A stretch of 64,000 nucleotides of DNA from the NCBI GenBank assembly GCA_039583875.1, contig CM077153.1:110232568-110296567 (forward strand), read 5' to 3'. A program made the position numbers and the translations under genes. Shown piece after piece: positions 1 to 10,259 of the stretch. The notes under the pieces are model-generated. The model was not told where the DNA came from and searched no databases. It saw only the letters and a list, made by a program, of their open reading frames with translations. The stretch comes from Platanthera guangdongensis (Eukaryota > Streptophyta > Magnoliopsida > Asparagales > Orchidaceae). Each line of letters opens with the position of its first letter. Positions within the stretch are counted from its first letter, which is position 1.

Positions 1-22
1 TGCAAGGAGTCCCCATTGCTGA

Positions 23-3000
23 GGGGAGGAGAGAAAGCTGTCCATCAACTCGGAGCTGCCTGAAGATCAAAAGGCCGAGCTGATCTCTTGCTTGTTGAAG
101 AACCTGGATGTCTTCACCTGGTCAGCAGAAGACATGCCGGGTGTGGATCCGGAGGTTGCTAGCCACCACCTCAATATTGATCCCAACTTCAAGCCTGTGC
201 AGCAGAAGAAAAGAGATGTAGCAACGAAGCTTGCTGAACCAATAAGAGAGGAGGTCGTGAAGCTCCTCAAGGCAAATTTCATTAGTGAAATTCAATACCC
301 AACCTGGATATCCAATGTTGTAATGGTTAAAAAACCATGAGGGAAGTGGCGCATGTGTCTAGACTTTACAAAACTTAATAAAGCATGCCCCAAAGATTGT
401 TACCCCTTGCCACGGATAGATTCTTTAGTTGATTCTGCGGTAGGGTACTTCTTTATGAGTTTTTTAGATGCATTTTCTGGTTATCATCAAATAAGAATGC
501 ATAAACCTGACGTTCCTCATACGTCATTCATTACCAATGACGGTTGCTACTGCTACCTTGTGATGCCCTTTGGGCTTAAAAATGCCGGTGCAACCTACCA
601 ACGCATGATGGACCGTGTATTTAAGCAACAAAAAGGAAGAAACCTAGAAGTATATGTAGACGACCTCTTGATTAAGAGTAAGTCTTTTTCGCTGCACTTG
701 CAAGATCTAGCAGAGACGTTTTCTACTTTGCGTAGATATAAAATGAAGCTCAACCGGTTGAAATGCACCTTTGGGGCAAGTAAGGGGAAGTTCCTTGGTC
801 ATCTCCTTACTCTAGAGGGACTTGCCCCCCCCCCCCCCCCCCGTTCGCCTAAGGAAGTTCAACAGTTAGGGGGGAGGTTAGCAGGTCTTGCAAGGTTCCT
901 CTCTCGGGTTGGAGACAAGAGTGCTCCTTTCTTTATAACTCTTCGAGGAGCGTCCAAGTTCGAATGGACAGAAGAGTGTTCTCAGGCCTTTGAGCAGTTG
1001 AAGAAGCAGCTGACTTCAACACCTCTAATCCAGAGTCCCCGGCCAGGGGAGATGCTTTTCTTGTACTTAGGAGTTGGCCTTGAGGCAGTCAGCTCTGTTC
1101 TTCTTCGAGAGGAGAACAGGAAACAGTTCCCGATTTATTATGTTAGTTATATTATGAAAAGTGCAGAGACACGGTATCCAATTCTGGAAAAGTTAGCCTT
1201 AGCACTAGTCATGTCAGGTCGCAGACTCCGTCCGTATTTCCAAGCACACTCAATTCGAGTTGTTACTGATCAACCTTTGAAAGGTGTGTTGGAAAAACCA
1301 GAGCATTCTCGCAGATTAGCCAAATGGGCAATAGAATTGAGTGAATTTGAAATTTCTTATATGCCCAAGACAACTATCAAAGCTCAAGTTCTAGTAGACT
1401 TCCTGATTGACACAGCAGAGTCCAATTCTGATCAAGCAGAAAGGTCACCTTTGGCTTGGACCATCTATGTTGATGGTGCCTCAGGAAGAAATTCTTTTGG
1501 AGCAGGAGTGGTTCTGATCAACCCAAACGGCATCAAACTGGAGCAGGCCATCAAGTTCTATTTTCCAGTGAACAATAACCAAGTCGAGTATGAAGCTTTA
1601 CTAGCAAGCTTGAGACTTGCAAGAGAACTTGGAATTGACCATGTTCATATCAAGACTGATTCCCTGGTGATGGCGTCACAAGTCCTTGGTAACTTTGAGA
1701 CAAGAGAGCCGATCTTGAAGAAATATCTTGCTCTTGTGAAAATAGAAGTCGGCAAATTCAAGAGCTTTACCATTGAGCACATCTCTAGAATAGAAAATGA
1801 GGAGGCAGATGTTCTTGCCAAGTATGGACTACAATCAGGAGGAACACCTTTCGAACTCTTCCGCCCGGCAGTGGAGGAAGGAGAGTTGATGCAGGTTGAT
1901 CAACGTCCCTCCTGGATGGACCCGTTCATTCTTTATCTGTCAATAGGGGACTTTCACCATTCAATCAAAGATCAGAAAAGGTTTAGAATAAAAGCAGCTC
2001 ACTATTACTTAGTGGCAGGAATCCACTACAGAAAAACATTCCTCTCTACCATGGCCAGGTGTGTTTTAGAAGAAGAAGCTCTCGTTGTTTTGCAAGAGGT
2101 TCATTCAGATGAGTGTGGAAGTCACTCAGGAGCAAGAACTTTAGAAAGACGGATCCTGCGGCAGGGATATTTCTGGCCCGCCATGAAGAGAGACTCTGAG
2201 GCTTATGCCAGAAAGTGTGTTCAATGCCAGAAGTTTGCTCCACTTCAACATCAGGCTGCTCAGTCACTCAGATCGATTGCAACTCCTTGGCCCTTCGCAG
2301 TTTGGGGGATGGATCTCATTGGTCCTTTTCCAATGGCAAGAGGACAACGGCGTTTCATCATAGTGATGATTGACTACTTCAGCAAGTGGATTGAAGCAAA
2401 GGCATTGACAAAGACAACAACTCAGGTCATCAGGAATTTCATTTGGGGAGAAATTGTCTGCCGACATGGAGTACCAATGGCTATAGTTACCGACAATGGG
2501 CCACAGTTCAACAACGCAGAGATGATTGATTTTTGCAAGCAGATCGGAACAGAACTGCGGTTTGCATCAGTCCATCATCCCAGGAGTAATGGCCAAGTTG
2601 AAGCAGCCAACAAGCAAGTCCTTAACTTACTTAAGAAGAAAGTGCAGAATCTAAAATACAGCTGGGCTGATCAACTTCCATCGGTCCTTTGGTCCCTAAG
2701 AACGACAGCTTCATCCGCAACTGGCAAAACTCCGTTTAAACTTTCTCATGGCTTAGAAGCCCTCATTCTAGTTGAGTTTGAAGTTCCATCACCCAGGGTA
2801 CTGCTTGCAAGGCAAGGTTTTGACGACTGGCTTGAGCTAAATAATGAAGAGATGAAATTCAGCCTGGAACACATTGAGGAAATTAGAGACAAAGCAGCAA
2901 TAAGGCAGGAAGAGGTCAAGAGAAGGATGTCCCAGTAGTTTGATCAGAACGTAAGGATCAAGCACTTTCAAGTGGCAGATCTGGTTCTTAAAAAAGTTGA

Positions 3001-3166
3001 CGCTGCTGTAAGAGCTGGCTCAGTTGGAAAGCTTAATCTGAATTGCGCCGACCCCTTCATTGTCAAAGAAGCGTTAAAGAACGGCGCTTACCGCTTGCAA
3101 ACATACGAGTAAGAGGATATGCCACATACATGGAGCAGAGATGATCTCAAACGGTTCTATTCCTGA
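23..3166 (+). pseudogene. pol: Tat-type pol polyprotein (RT, two RNase H, integrase), broken
   Basis: Polymerase-integrase part of the polyprotein that copies the element's RNA into DNA and inserts it. One frame (codon starts 23, 26, ...) runs through. RT has the LDAFSGYHQI block and the YVDD active site near 652-663. The first RNase H lies around 1050-1300 and the second at about 1459-1830 (IYVDGAS...NNQVEYEALL). Integrase shows the HHCC zinc block at 2101-2235, then catalytic-core motifs near 2310 (WGMDLIGPFP), 2491 (TDNGPQF) and 2578 (HPRSNGQVE). In-frame stops lie at 20-22 (left limit), 338-340 (CCA TGA GGG, likely a decayed CGA), 2936-2938 and 3110-3112, and the final stop is 3164-3166. 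An 18-base C run (825-842) replaces conserved residues after RT. Inactive as it stands, but still clearly homologous over its whole length. Confidence 0.9.
825..842 (+). repeat. Poly-C tract inside RT/RNase H linker
   Basis: Eighteen consecutive C residues lie inside pol. They are read as a proline run, where related Tat proteins have a non-repetitive linker leading to the SPKEVQQLGG block. The frame is kept. A real contraction/expansion or an assembly artefact are both possible. Confidence 0.8.
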
Positions 3167-3930
3167 ACCTTCTCTTTTCCATTCTTTGTATCCTCTTCAA
3201 GAATCATTATGAGTAAAAGCTACTTGCTAATGCTTCTTCAAGTGTTTTATCTATTCAAACATAACAATTAGCATGCTTGGACAAGGGAGATTCCAAAACG
3301 GTTCCATCCTTAAACTCTTTTTTATTTCTTATGCTAGCTTTGCAAAAGCCTCTCATTAATCAAAGCATTCGTACTAACACTTTTCCTAATGTTTTCTCTT
3401 TCTCTCCAGAACACCAATAACGGTTACCTGATACCAGGAGACATCGTCGACTTCAGCAAACCTCCCCTAGAGCCGTTGTCATTAGCATAACACCACAAAG
3501 ACCACGTGTTGCGCGGAGATTTCGCACCGTGTAGTGGGAGCTTGCAGGATCTAGTGCGGTAGGATTCTGAACTTCGGATCCCGGCTAGTACCTGACCCCG
3601 CCTCTGCATTTTGGAGGGATAGGGTGGTAGTTAAGCTCTACCATGCCACTTTAGGGATATCATTACAACTTCGATGATCGGGTGAGGAAAGTTATGCCGC
3701 TCCGGCCGCACCTGCCCACGGGTCATCTTAGTTTGTAACCCTCGAACACTCCATGGTACCCTCAAGCGGTGCCTACAGGAGACCCACAACTTGGTTGATC
3801 TTGGAGGAAAGTTATGCCACTCCGGTCGCAACTGCCAAAAAGATCAACTTAGATTGTACTCCAGGCAAGAGGGTAGAGGACCGTTCCATTAAGTCTGCAT
3901 CTTACTCTTCACAGGAATATTTATTGCAGA
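3167..3930 (+). other. E0 region between pol and tandem repeats; splice-acceptor signal
   Basis: No convincing ORF on either strand. It holds two related short stretches (ACGGTTCTATTCC at about 3151 and ACGGTTCCATCC at 3298). There is a textbook 3' splice site: TACTAAC at 3372-3378, a pyrimidine tract, then CAG ending at 3409. Diverged copies of part of the downstream 145-bp repeat (GTTATGCC..CTCCGG) are visible near 3690 and 3808. Confidence 0.5.
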
Positions 3931-4530
3931 CTGCATTTCTTCTATCCGCTCAGTCCGCCTGTTTTCCTTGGGTTGATCGTATAGCTTGTGGCCCGGTGAG
4001 AAAAGCTATGTCGCTCCGGCCGCACTTGCCCGCTTGGTCGCAAGCTATAGATCATTTCATTCTATTTATTGCGGACTGCATTTCTTCTATCCGCTCAGTC
4101 CGCCTATTTTCCTTGGGTTGATCGTATAGCTTGTGGCCCGGTGAGAAAAGCTATGCCGCTCCGGCCGCACCTGCCCGCTTGGTCGCAAGCTATAGATCAT
4201 TTCTTTCTATTTTAGCGCGGACTGCAGTTTGGTTATCCGCCCAGTCTGCCAGTTTTCCTTGGGTTGATCGTATAGCTTGTGGCCCGGTGAGAAAAGCTAT
4301 GCCGCTCTGGCCGCACCTACCCGCTTGGTCGCAAGCTATAAATCATTTCATTCTATTTATTGCGTACTGCTTTTCTTCTATCCGCTCAGTCCGCCCGTTT
4401 TCCTTGGGTTGATCGTATAGCTTGTGGCCCGGTGAGAAAAGCTATACCGCTCCGGCCGCACCTGCCCGCTTGGTCGCAAGCTATAGAAATATGTGCGAAC
4501 TGTGAAACCATATCCGCCCAGTCCGCAGAA
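3931..4530 (+). repeat. 145-bp tandem repeat, about four copies
   Basis: The phrase TTCCTTGGGTTGATCG starts at 3964, 4109, 4255 and 4400, spacing 145, 146 and 145. Each unit also contains CTATGCCGCTCCGGCCGCAC and an AGTCCGC or GCGGACT word. The array sits between pol and the antisense genes, the position where Tat elements are known to carry variable tandem repeats. The ORFs seen here are by-products of the repeat. Confidence 0.9.
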
Positions 4531-4954
4531 TTGTTTCCCGGTTGGTCTTTTTAACTCGCAGTTTGACAAAGCCACCATGCTTATATTATCATTAAGCTTA
4601 AAAGATTGACAAAGAGAATCGCGGACTGCTATTGGAACTCGTCAGAGTCCGCTTGATCTTTTCGTCAACCAATTAAACTTCTCATTCTTCTTTCGGCGGA
4701 CAGTGGTCGGATTATTAAATGAATTTTCCTAATTAACAAGTCAAAAACTCATACAGTATGGATGATCTTTGCATCACGCGGACTGCTATATGGAGATTGA
4801 ACTTAGTCACGTCAATACAAAAAATAAAGAACATTGCAGAAGACACACTGATACTAGGATATCCTTTTCCATTTGATCAAAAATTTACATCTTTCATGTT
4901 TTCGGCGGACTGCAAACTTGAGTCCGCTCAATTTACAAAAATAACGAAAATACA
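4531..4954 (+). other. E0 spacer between repeat array and antisense gene A
   Basis: AT-rich sequence without a supported gene. It carries at least five exact AGTCCGC/GCGGACT words (near 4621, 4647, 4777, 4904, 4920) and would form the 3' flank of antisense gene A. Confidence 0.5.
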
Positions 4955-5470
4955 TTAGTCAGCCTCATCGGTCTTCTGTTTCTTCTCAGCAGGGGGTGCA
5001 GGGCTTAGGCCTTCGACATCAATCTCCGGAGAATAGCCCCCTGAGTCGCTTCCACTGCTGCCATCAGAACCAGTGCTTGTCGCAGACTCGCTATGCGAGC
5101 TCTTGCCAGCAGAGGAAGATGCAGAGGTGTCGGACTCAGCGGACTGTTCTCCGCCTTGCTGGCTTGAGCAAGTGTCGTCGGCTATTGCCTTGACGCATTC
5201 TTCTTCGCCTTGTCCTTCTTCTTCTTCTTCTTCAGGTTCTTCTTCGCCTTCTTCTTCCTACTCAACAATGACTTCTTTTCCCTTTGAAGCCCGCTCCATT
5301 GCCGCAACCTGCTCTTTCAACTCCGGGAAGATCTGCAAGAAGGGAACACCGTCCACTCCTTCCTTTGTGAAGCCGCCGCGGATATATCGCTCGATGGCGA
5401 TTTCAACGGTTTCCTCCACAAAGGGGAGCATAGCGGCCTGGAAGTTGTTGTTTTCCAAGTCGTAGGCGAC

Positions 5471-5542
5471 CTGCGCGAAACAAAGGAACAAACATCAGAT
5501 CGCGGCGAACATCAAATAGAGACTGTTGCAAACATAACTCAC
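5471..5542 (-). other. Predicted intron 2 of antisense gene A
   Basis: Begins GTGAGTT and ends CGCGCAG on the minus strand, 72 bp, phase 0. Both flanking exons are open in the phases this requires. Confidence 0.7.
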
Positions 5543-6062
5543 CCCCAGCTCTTCCATTTGCCGAGCGACCTTCTTCCCTAACCGCACATTTCTTTCTTTG
5601 AGCACTCTTTTTTCTTCTTGAAGCTGATCATTTTGCCTGAGCAGGTCTCTGGCCAAGGAACAGACAAAGTGGTTCTTCACCACGCTGTTCGCACTTGCCT
5701 GGGAGGCTAGCAGAGGGAGATCGGCAGCGGCAACCTTCTTCAAATCGCTCAAGTTGTGCTTCCCATAAAGTGCAGAGATCGCAACATGAGCATGGCGAGT
5801 TATTCTCGAACTTTTCCAAGAAGGAAGCGCTGTCGACAAGCGGACATGCTTGTTCTTATTGTGCCAGTGGATCATCGGGTTCCCCTCAGATCCTTTTGGC
5901 GGTTTCTGAAGCCTTGCATTGTAAAGCTTTCAGAAGAGGAGTAGTCCGCCGCGGGATCCCCCTCTTCTTTCCTCTTCCTCGCGACCTCTTATTTCTTTTC
6001 TCTTTGAGTAGGCGTGAATCCGCTGGGCATCTGTGGCAGGTTGGCGGGCACATCCAAGGTCG

Positions 6063-6132
6063 CTGCAAAAATAGAACAAGGGTTAACACATAGGTCGCTG
6101 CGGATACAAACCATAAGTCCGCAAAAGCTTAC
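6063..6132 (-). other. Predicted intron 1 of antisense gene A
   Basis: On the minus strand it begins GTAAGC and ends TTTTTGCAG, with a T-rich tract before the acceptor, 70 bp long. It interrupts the frame in phase 1 and the reading continues in the downstream exon. Confidence 0.7.
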
Positions 6133-6871
6133 TTTCTTCGCACGAAACGTCCGCCAAGCTCGCCAACAGCGGGATATAGTACTCGATGTCGAGCCTAGCA
6201 TCAGCTAGGAATTTGACAATGGCGGACTCCATTGAGTCCAGCTGGACACTCTTGAAAACGGAGTCCGCGCGCTCTTGTTTATAAGTGTGAGGGAACCCAA
6301 GGTCGCCTTCGAAGATCAAGAACCTTGAGGTGCAGTTATGGATCTTGTTTGGAAGACCCACAACCTTCATTCCTCTGCAGTAGAAGTAGATAACTCCCTT
6401 ATAAGGGCGGCCTCCGGATGACATTATTGAGCGGACAGAGAACATTTTGCGGAAGATGTTCATTGAGAAAGCGATCTTCTCAGACTTCAGGTAAGAGATA
6501 AAGCTGCAAATGGTAGCAAGTGTGTTGGGTGCGAGCTGGCCCGGCACCATTCCGTAATGTTCAAATATTTCGGCGATCTCCCATAATAACAGAAATTTGA
6601 AGCCGCTGTCAAAGTGATCGATGGGTATGGCGATCTGTGTCGCCGTTGAAAAATTTAGTCTTTCCTCAAGGGCGGGAAGGCGGACAAGCAAGTTAGAGTC
6701 CGCCATTTTATTCTCAACAAAAGACTCAAGGTCGACCTCCGTTAAAGTGCATTTTCGGTGGTCGGCAGCATGGAAAGCAACCGCAGCATCAGTCCTGGCG
6801 GACACCATCTTGGCAGGCCGCAGGGTCCTCAGCTACACTTGTTTCCCTGCATAGAAGAAGCAACAGGGCTA

Positions 6872-6879
6872 TATTTATA
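6872..6879 (-). promoter_or_regulatory. TATA box of antisense gene A
   Basis: The minus strand reads TATAAATA, 64 bases before the ATG at 6808, a normal spacing for a plant TATA, transcription start and short leader. It points away from the sense promoter of the LTR. Confidence 0.55.
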
Positions 6880-7288
6880 GTAGTGGGGCCTGACAGCGTT
6901 TTTGTCCAAGCGGCGCAGCTCGCTTATTCAGTCCGCCATAATTCACGCAGCAAAAAATTAAAAAACAGCGCAGACACAAACTTAAATTCACACTACTGCT
7001 TCCAGTCGGGTACCTGCCAAGCAAAGTTCAAAGCACAAAATAAGGTGGACACAGTCCGCCCTATTCGCAACACTTCCCACCTGCAGACAAGTTAAAATTC
7101 TGAGAAGCGGACACAACATTAGTCTGCACAGTTCGTCACAGATCACAACACAAATTAGCAACAGAATGTGCGGATATCTTATTCAGTCCGCATAAAGCGC
7201 AGCAAAGTTCATTACAATCCACAGTGTAGGGCATTGTTTAAAACACACAATTATACATCAAACAAATCAAGTTCGTGGTGTTGCGGAC
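6880..7288 (-). other. Intergenic region between antisense genes B and A
   Basis: No ORF of note. Contains exact AGTCCGC/GCGGACT words near 6940, 7051, 7185 and 7283, and near-matches such as GCGGACAC and TAGTCTGC. It would hold the promoter of gene A and the 3' end of gene B. Confidence 0.5.
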
Positions 7289-9409
7289 TCAGCAGTCTTT
7301 AGTTTCAGTCCGCGTTGGTCTCTCCGTCGTATCTCTACACAAGTGCGCCGCCTGGTCGCTTATTTGGAGAACCTCGCTGTACAAGCGACAGATCTGGTGC
7401 ATGTGAGCGGCTTCCCGATCTACCCGACTGAGGGGAACCATCGCCTCCATTGCTGGCCTCAGCTCCTCATCCGTGGCCTGTTGGCCACCACCTGCCGGTG
7501 CTGCGACCTCCGGAGCAACACGATCTGGCAATCGCGACCTTTGCTCAGCAACCTCAGCAGCCCGCTTCCTTTTCTCTTCCTGCGCCGATGCCAAGTGCTT
7601 GCATTTATAGAAGCGGACATCATCAGCGAGCCTTTTCTTCTCCCTATCGGACCTCTCCAGCGCCCTCAAGATGTTGGCGATCTGATCCTTTAAGGCCTTC
7701 TCGCGCTCCGCCGATGCCTTCTCGCGCTCTTCCGCCCTCTTTAACTCCGCTTTAATGTCCTGAATTTCAGCTTGAAACTTCCTTTCTAACTCTCTGATGT
7801 CACTCAGGTTGGGCTGCTCACCTTTTGCGGATTCCTCATACAAGACCGCGTCCACACCAGTACTCGGCGTAACCACAATCTCCACACTCTCGATAGAGCC
7901 CGGTGGTGACTTTCTACCTGCAACAAAGAAGGTCAATTTCATCATTCAAATACAGTCCGCAGCGGACTCAAAGAATCAGGATAAAGGATCACTTTTAGAA
8001 AAAGCAACAGCGAGTTGCCGGCTATCGAAGATAGGCCGCCTTGCCCGCTCCGGGTCAAAGGCGCTTAACCGTTTCTTCCATTCTCGATGGACTTTGACTC
8101 CTTTATCAACAGCAGAACTTTTTGAAACAACAATATCATCGGTCTCGGTGATGATCTTAATCGGCCTCGACTTCCGCTGCGGTGACCTGTAAAGCCACTG
8201 ACGCTTAAAATATTTAGGCGCCGGTGGAAGGTTACCTGACTGCAATAGCTCTGCGGCAGTCCGCAGATCTTCAGCATTCTTGTCCGCCGCGGCCTGCTTC
8301 GAGGCTGCCTCGACTGTAGCTACATGAGCAGTGATTTGTTTCTTCTGCTCCGCTATCTTCTCTTTCAGTCTTTCCCTCTCTTTTTCCTCAGGAGCGAATA
8401 AAGATGGGAGTTCGCCACCCTTGACCCCAAGGATTTCCACCTCAGGTTGTTGTAGTACACCCAGCAAGGATTCGTTGATGAGATCAAATTGATCGATGTC
8501 TATAGAGTCTAGTATCTCATCCGTGGATAAACTAACCATGGAGAGGGAATTATCACCCTGGATTTGGGCCTCCGGAGTAAGTAGCTCGCTTTCAGGAACT
8601 TCTTTCTCGCGCGGCCTGTGCTGTAAGTCCGCGTCTCCAGTCCGCACGGAGATATTCTTCTCTTTCATCGCTCGTAACTTCTTTTCAACCCACTCAGCCA
8701 TGGTCGACCCGTCCCTCTTCCTCTTCTTTCCAGAAGGACCTCTTTTCTCGGCAGAGTCCACGGCAGCCTTTCCTAAGTCGGGCTGGCTCTCGCGGACCGT
8801 CTCAAGGTTCGCAACGACCAATGCCTTTGAAGGCGTGTCTTTCCCAACCTCTTCTCCCGCAGTCCGCCTATCTTCATCAAGGTTAACGATGGGCTCCTGG
8901 GCGTTGGGGGATGATATTTCGGCCTCATTGTGTTCGCCAACTGAGTCCGCCGAGTTCGCGGTTTTTTGAGTAGGGGCGGTGTCTGAAACATTTAGTGACC
9001 TGTCACTTCTCAATGGCTGTTTAGCATGGGGGACCGCGGCATCCTCCTTCTCGCGCACAGATATATCAGCACGGCGGACTGCTTTCTCAATAGGCTTCTG
9101 ACTATGGGAACTCTCTCCAGTAGAGCGGACAAGCACCCCTCTCGTCGTCCTCTTTATTATTTTCTTAGTTTTCATTGGTGTTATTGTCTTCTCGCTTTTT
9201 GCAGTAAGACTAGTGAATAAAGCACCAAGCCTTGCCATGCCGGACTGCAAAGTGTAGACCGCAAGCGGTGAATAGCGCCCTGTGTCGATCGGAATTTTTA
9301 ACAGTTCCAGGCCCTCCGGCAATATTTAAAGCGCTGACGGCATTAATGAGGCTTGCGGGCTCGGCGGTTAAGAAAACATTTTCGAAGTTTTCTGGAAACT
9401 TGAAAATGT
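7289..9409 (-). pseudogene. Antisense accessory gene B, nuclear coiled-coil protein, 5' end uncertain
   Basis: Main exon about 9322-7993, intron 7992-7918 (GTGATC..TTGCAG, 75 bp, phase 1), last exon 7917-7289 ending in TGA. The splice keeps frame exactly. The protein is hydrophilic and charged, with a basic cluster (GKKRKRDGSTMAEW) that looks like a nuclear signal, an acidic middle, and two long coiled-coil stretches: one about 8420-8290 (EKERERLKEKIAEQKKQ), one in the last exon (KAELKRAEEREKASAEREK). Upstream, 9409-9326 is open in another frame (HIFKFPENFENVFLTAEP), so a further exon or a frameshift near 9325 is likely. No ATG start is clear. It lies head-to-tail with gene A. No known enzymatic motif seen. 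Confidence 0.6.
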
Positions 9410-9419
9410 GCGGAGATTA

Positions 9420-10259
9420 TGTTAACCCCTCAGTCCGCAACACCCACAAGATGCCAATGCCCTGCTTCATTATCCGCGGACTCAATCTGGCAGTCCACAG
9501 GGCCCGGCGACTCGGCATAATTCTAAGTTTCCTGACCTATCACGGGCGGATACGGTTCGGCAGTCCGCCTAGCTCGGCAAAGAAGCAGTAATCGGCCGCC
9601 AAGGATGGTCCCCCAGAGGCGGACTCAACACTCTGTTCGCCCGGTTCGCCATGCCTTTGGATCCCTGGATTTTCTACTTCGGCGGACGCAGTGTCCAGTC
9701 CTCCCAGGCCGCCATCCTGCAATGGGATCGCGCCTAGTAGCAGCAGATGGAAGCTCCAGCCCGCGAGCCCAGTCCGCCCCTTTTGCGCGGACTGGCGTGT
9801 TCTTTCTTTTTGCTTCCTGTCACCGCTGCCCGGTTCTCCTGTACCCCGGGCAGTCGGTTAATTTAGCCCTGCCCGTTTGGGCAGGCCCCCATCCTATAAA
9901 TAGGGGGGAGGTGGTGCACCCAAGGCATGCCGACTCGTGCCCAGGAGTCTACTTGTTAAAGGCTGCGCACTCGAATTTCGTGCTTTGCGGACTCCAGCTT
10001 GCTCGGCTCTTGCCTCTTCCTCTCTTCATTCACTTGTAATCAAACCCTCCTTCAGTAAAAGGAAAGCCCGTCGCAAGAGAGGCGTTCGGGCCGCGACGGG
10101 CGAAGTCTGTTGTTGTCGTGGCTCACGGCCCTGCTGTTCTTCTTACTCTCGTCTGCTTAGTAGATTACTACTCGCAGTCTTTCTTTTCCCTTCTATTCCC
10201 CTGTGCTCGAACTGTTAGCTGGTGGTGCTCGCCCCCCTTTGCATTTTCGTGCATCAACA
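9420..10259 (+). repeat. E0 3' LTR
   Basis: Proposed limits: TGTTAACC at 9420 and ATCAACA ending at 10259. The right limit is firm because the flanking sequence matches other copies of the target LTR from 10260. The left limit is inferred from the TGTT/AACA termini and could be off, since no clean polypurine tract precedes it. It carries a TATA box at 9895 and several AGTCCGC words (9431, 9477, 9560, 9619, 9770, 9786, 9986). Confidence 0.6.
9895..9903 (+). promoter_or_regulatory. TATA box of E0 LTR
   Basis: TATAAATAG in the plus strand, followed by GC-rich leader sequence. This is the expected sense promoter and would mark the U3/R part of the LTR. Confidence 0.7.

Larger units (their letters stand above)
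4955..6808 (-). pseudogene. Antisense accessory gene A, three exons, Transposase_28-like (putative gypsy-type transposon protein)
   Basis: Antisense to pol. It starts at an ATG (6808-6806) in a good context, about 64 bases below a TATA box. Exon 1 is 6808-6133, exon 2 is 6062-5543 and exon 3 is 5470-4955, ending in TAA. Introns are 6132-6063 (GTAAGC..TTGCAG, 70 bp) and 5542-5471 (GTGAGT..GCGCAG, 72 bp). Exon 1 holds a globular region (EHYGMVPGQLAPN...GGRPYKGVIYFY) that resembles the plant 'putative gypsy type transposon' family (Transposase_28, PF04195). Exon 2 ends in a coiled-coil-like stretch (LLRQNDQLQEEKRVLKERN). Exon 3 has a poly-Glu tract, a Ser-rich region and a basic PPAEKKQK-like tail, which suggests a nuclear protein. 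Breaks are a TAA at 5991-5989, a one-base loss near 5905-5909 and a TAG at 5260-5258. Allowing that one base, all exon phases agree. Function unknown. Confidence 0.75.
1..10259 (+). mobile_element. E0: Tat-type Ty3 LTR retrotransposon, 5' part outside window
   Basis: The order is pol (RT, RNase H, a second RNase H, integrase), a tandem-repeat 3' region, two antisense genes, then a 3' LTR. A second RNase H between the first RNase H and integrase is the hallmark of the Tat lineage (Grande, Ogre, Retand, RIRE2 relatives). Tandem repeats and antisense ORFs between pol and the 3' LTR are also known in that lineage. The right end is set by comparison: from 10260 on, the sequence matches the chromovirus LTR copies near 19495 and 26392, so E0 sits inside such an LTR. 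The 5' LTR, gag and protease lie left of the window, so a target-site duplication cannot be checked. Confidence 0.85.

Noticed and set aside
3753..4554. Overlapping plus-strand ORFs with repeated CFPWVDRIACGPVRKAM-like peptides
   Set aside because: By-products of the 145-bp tandem repeat; unit lengths of 145-146 shift the frame from copy to copy.
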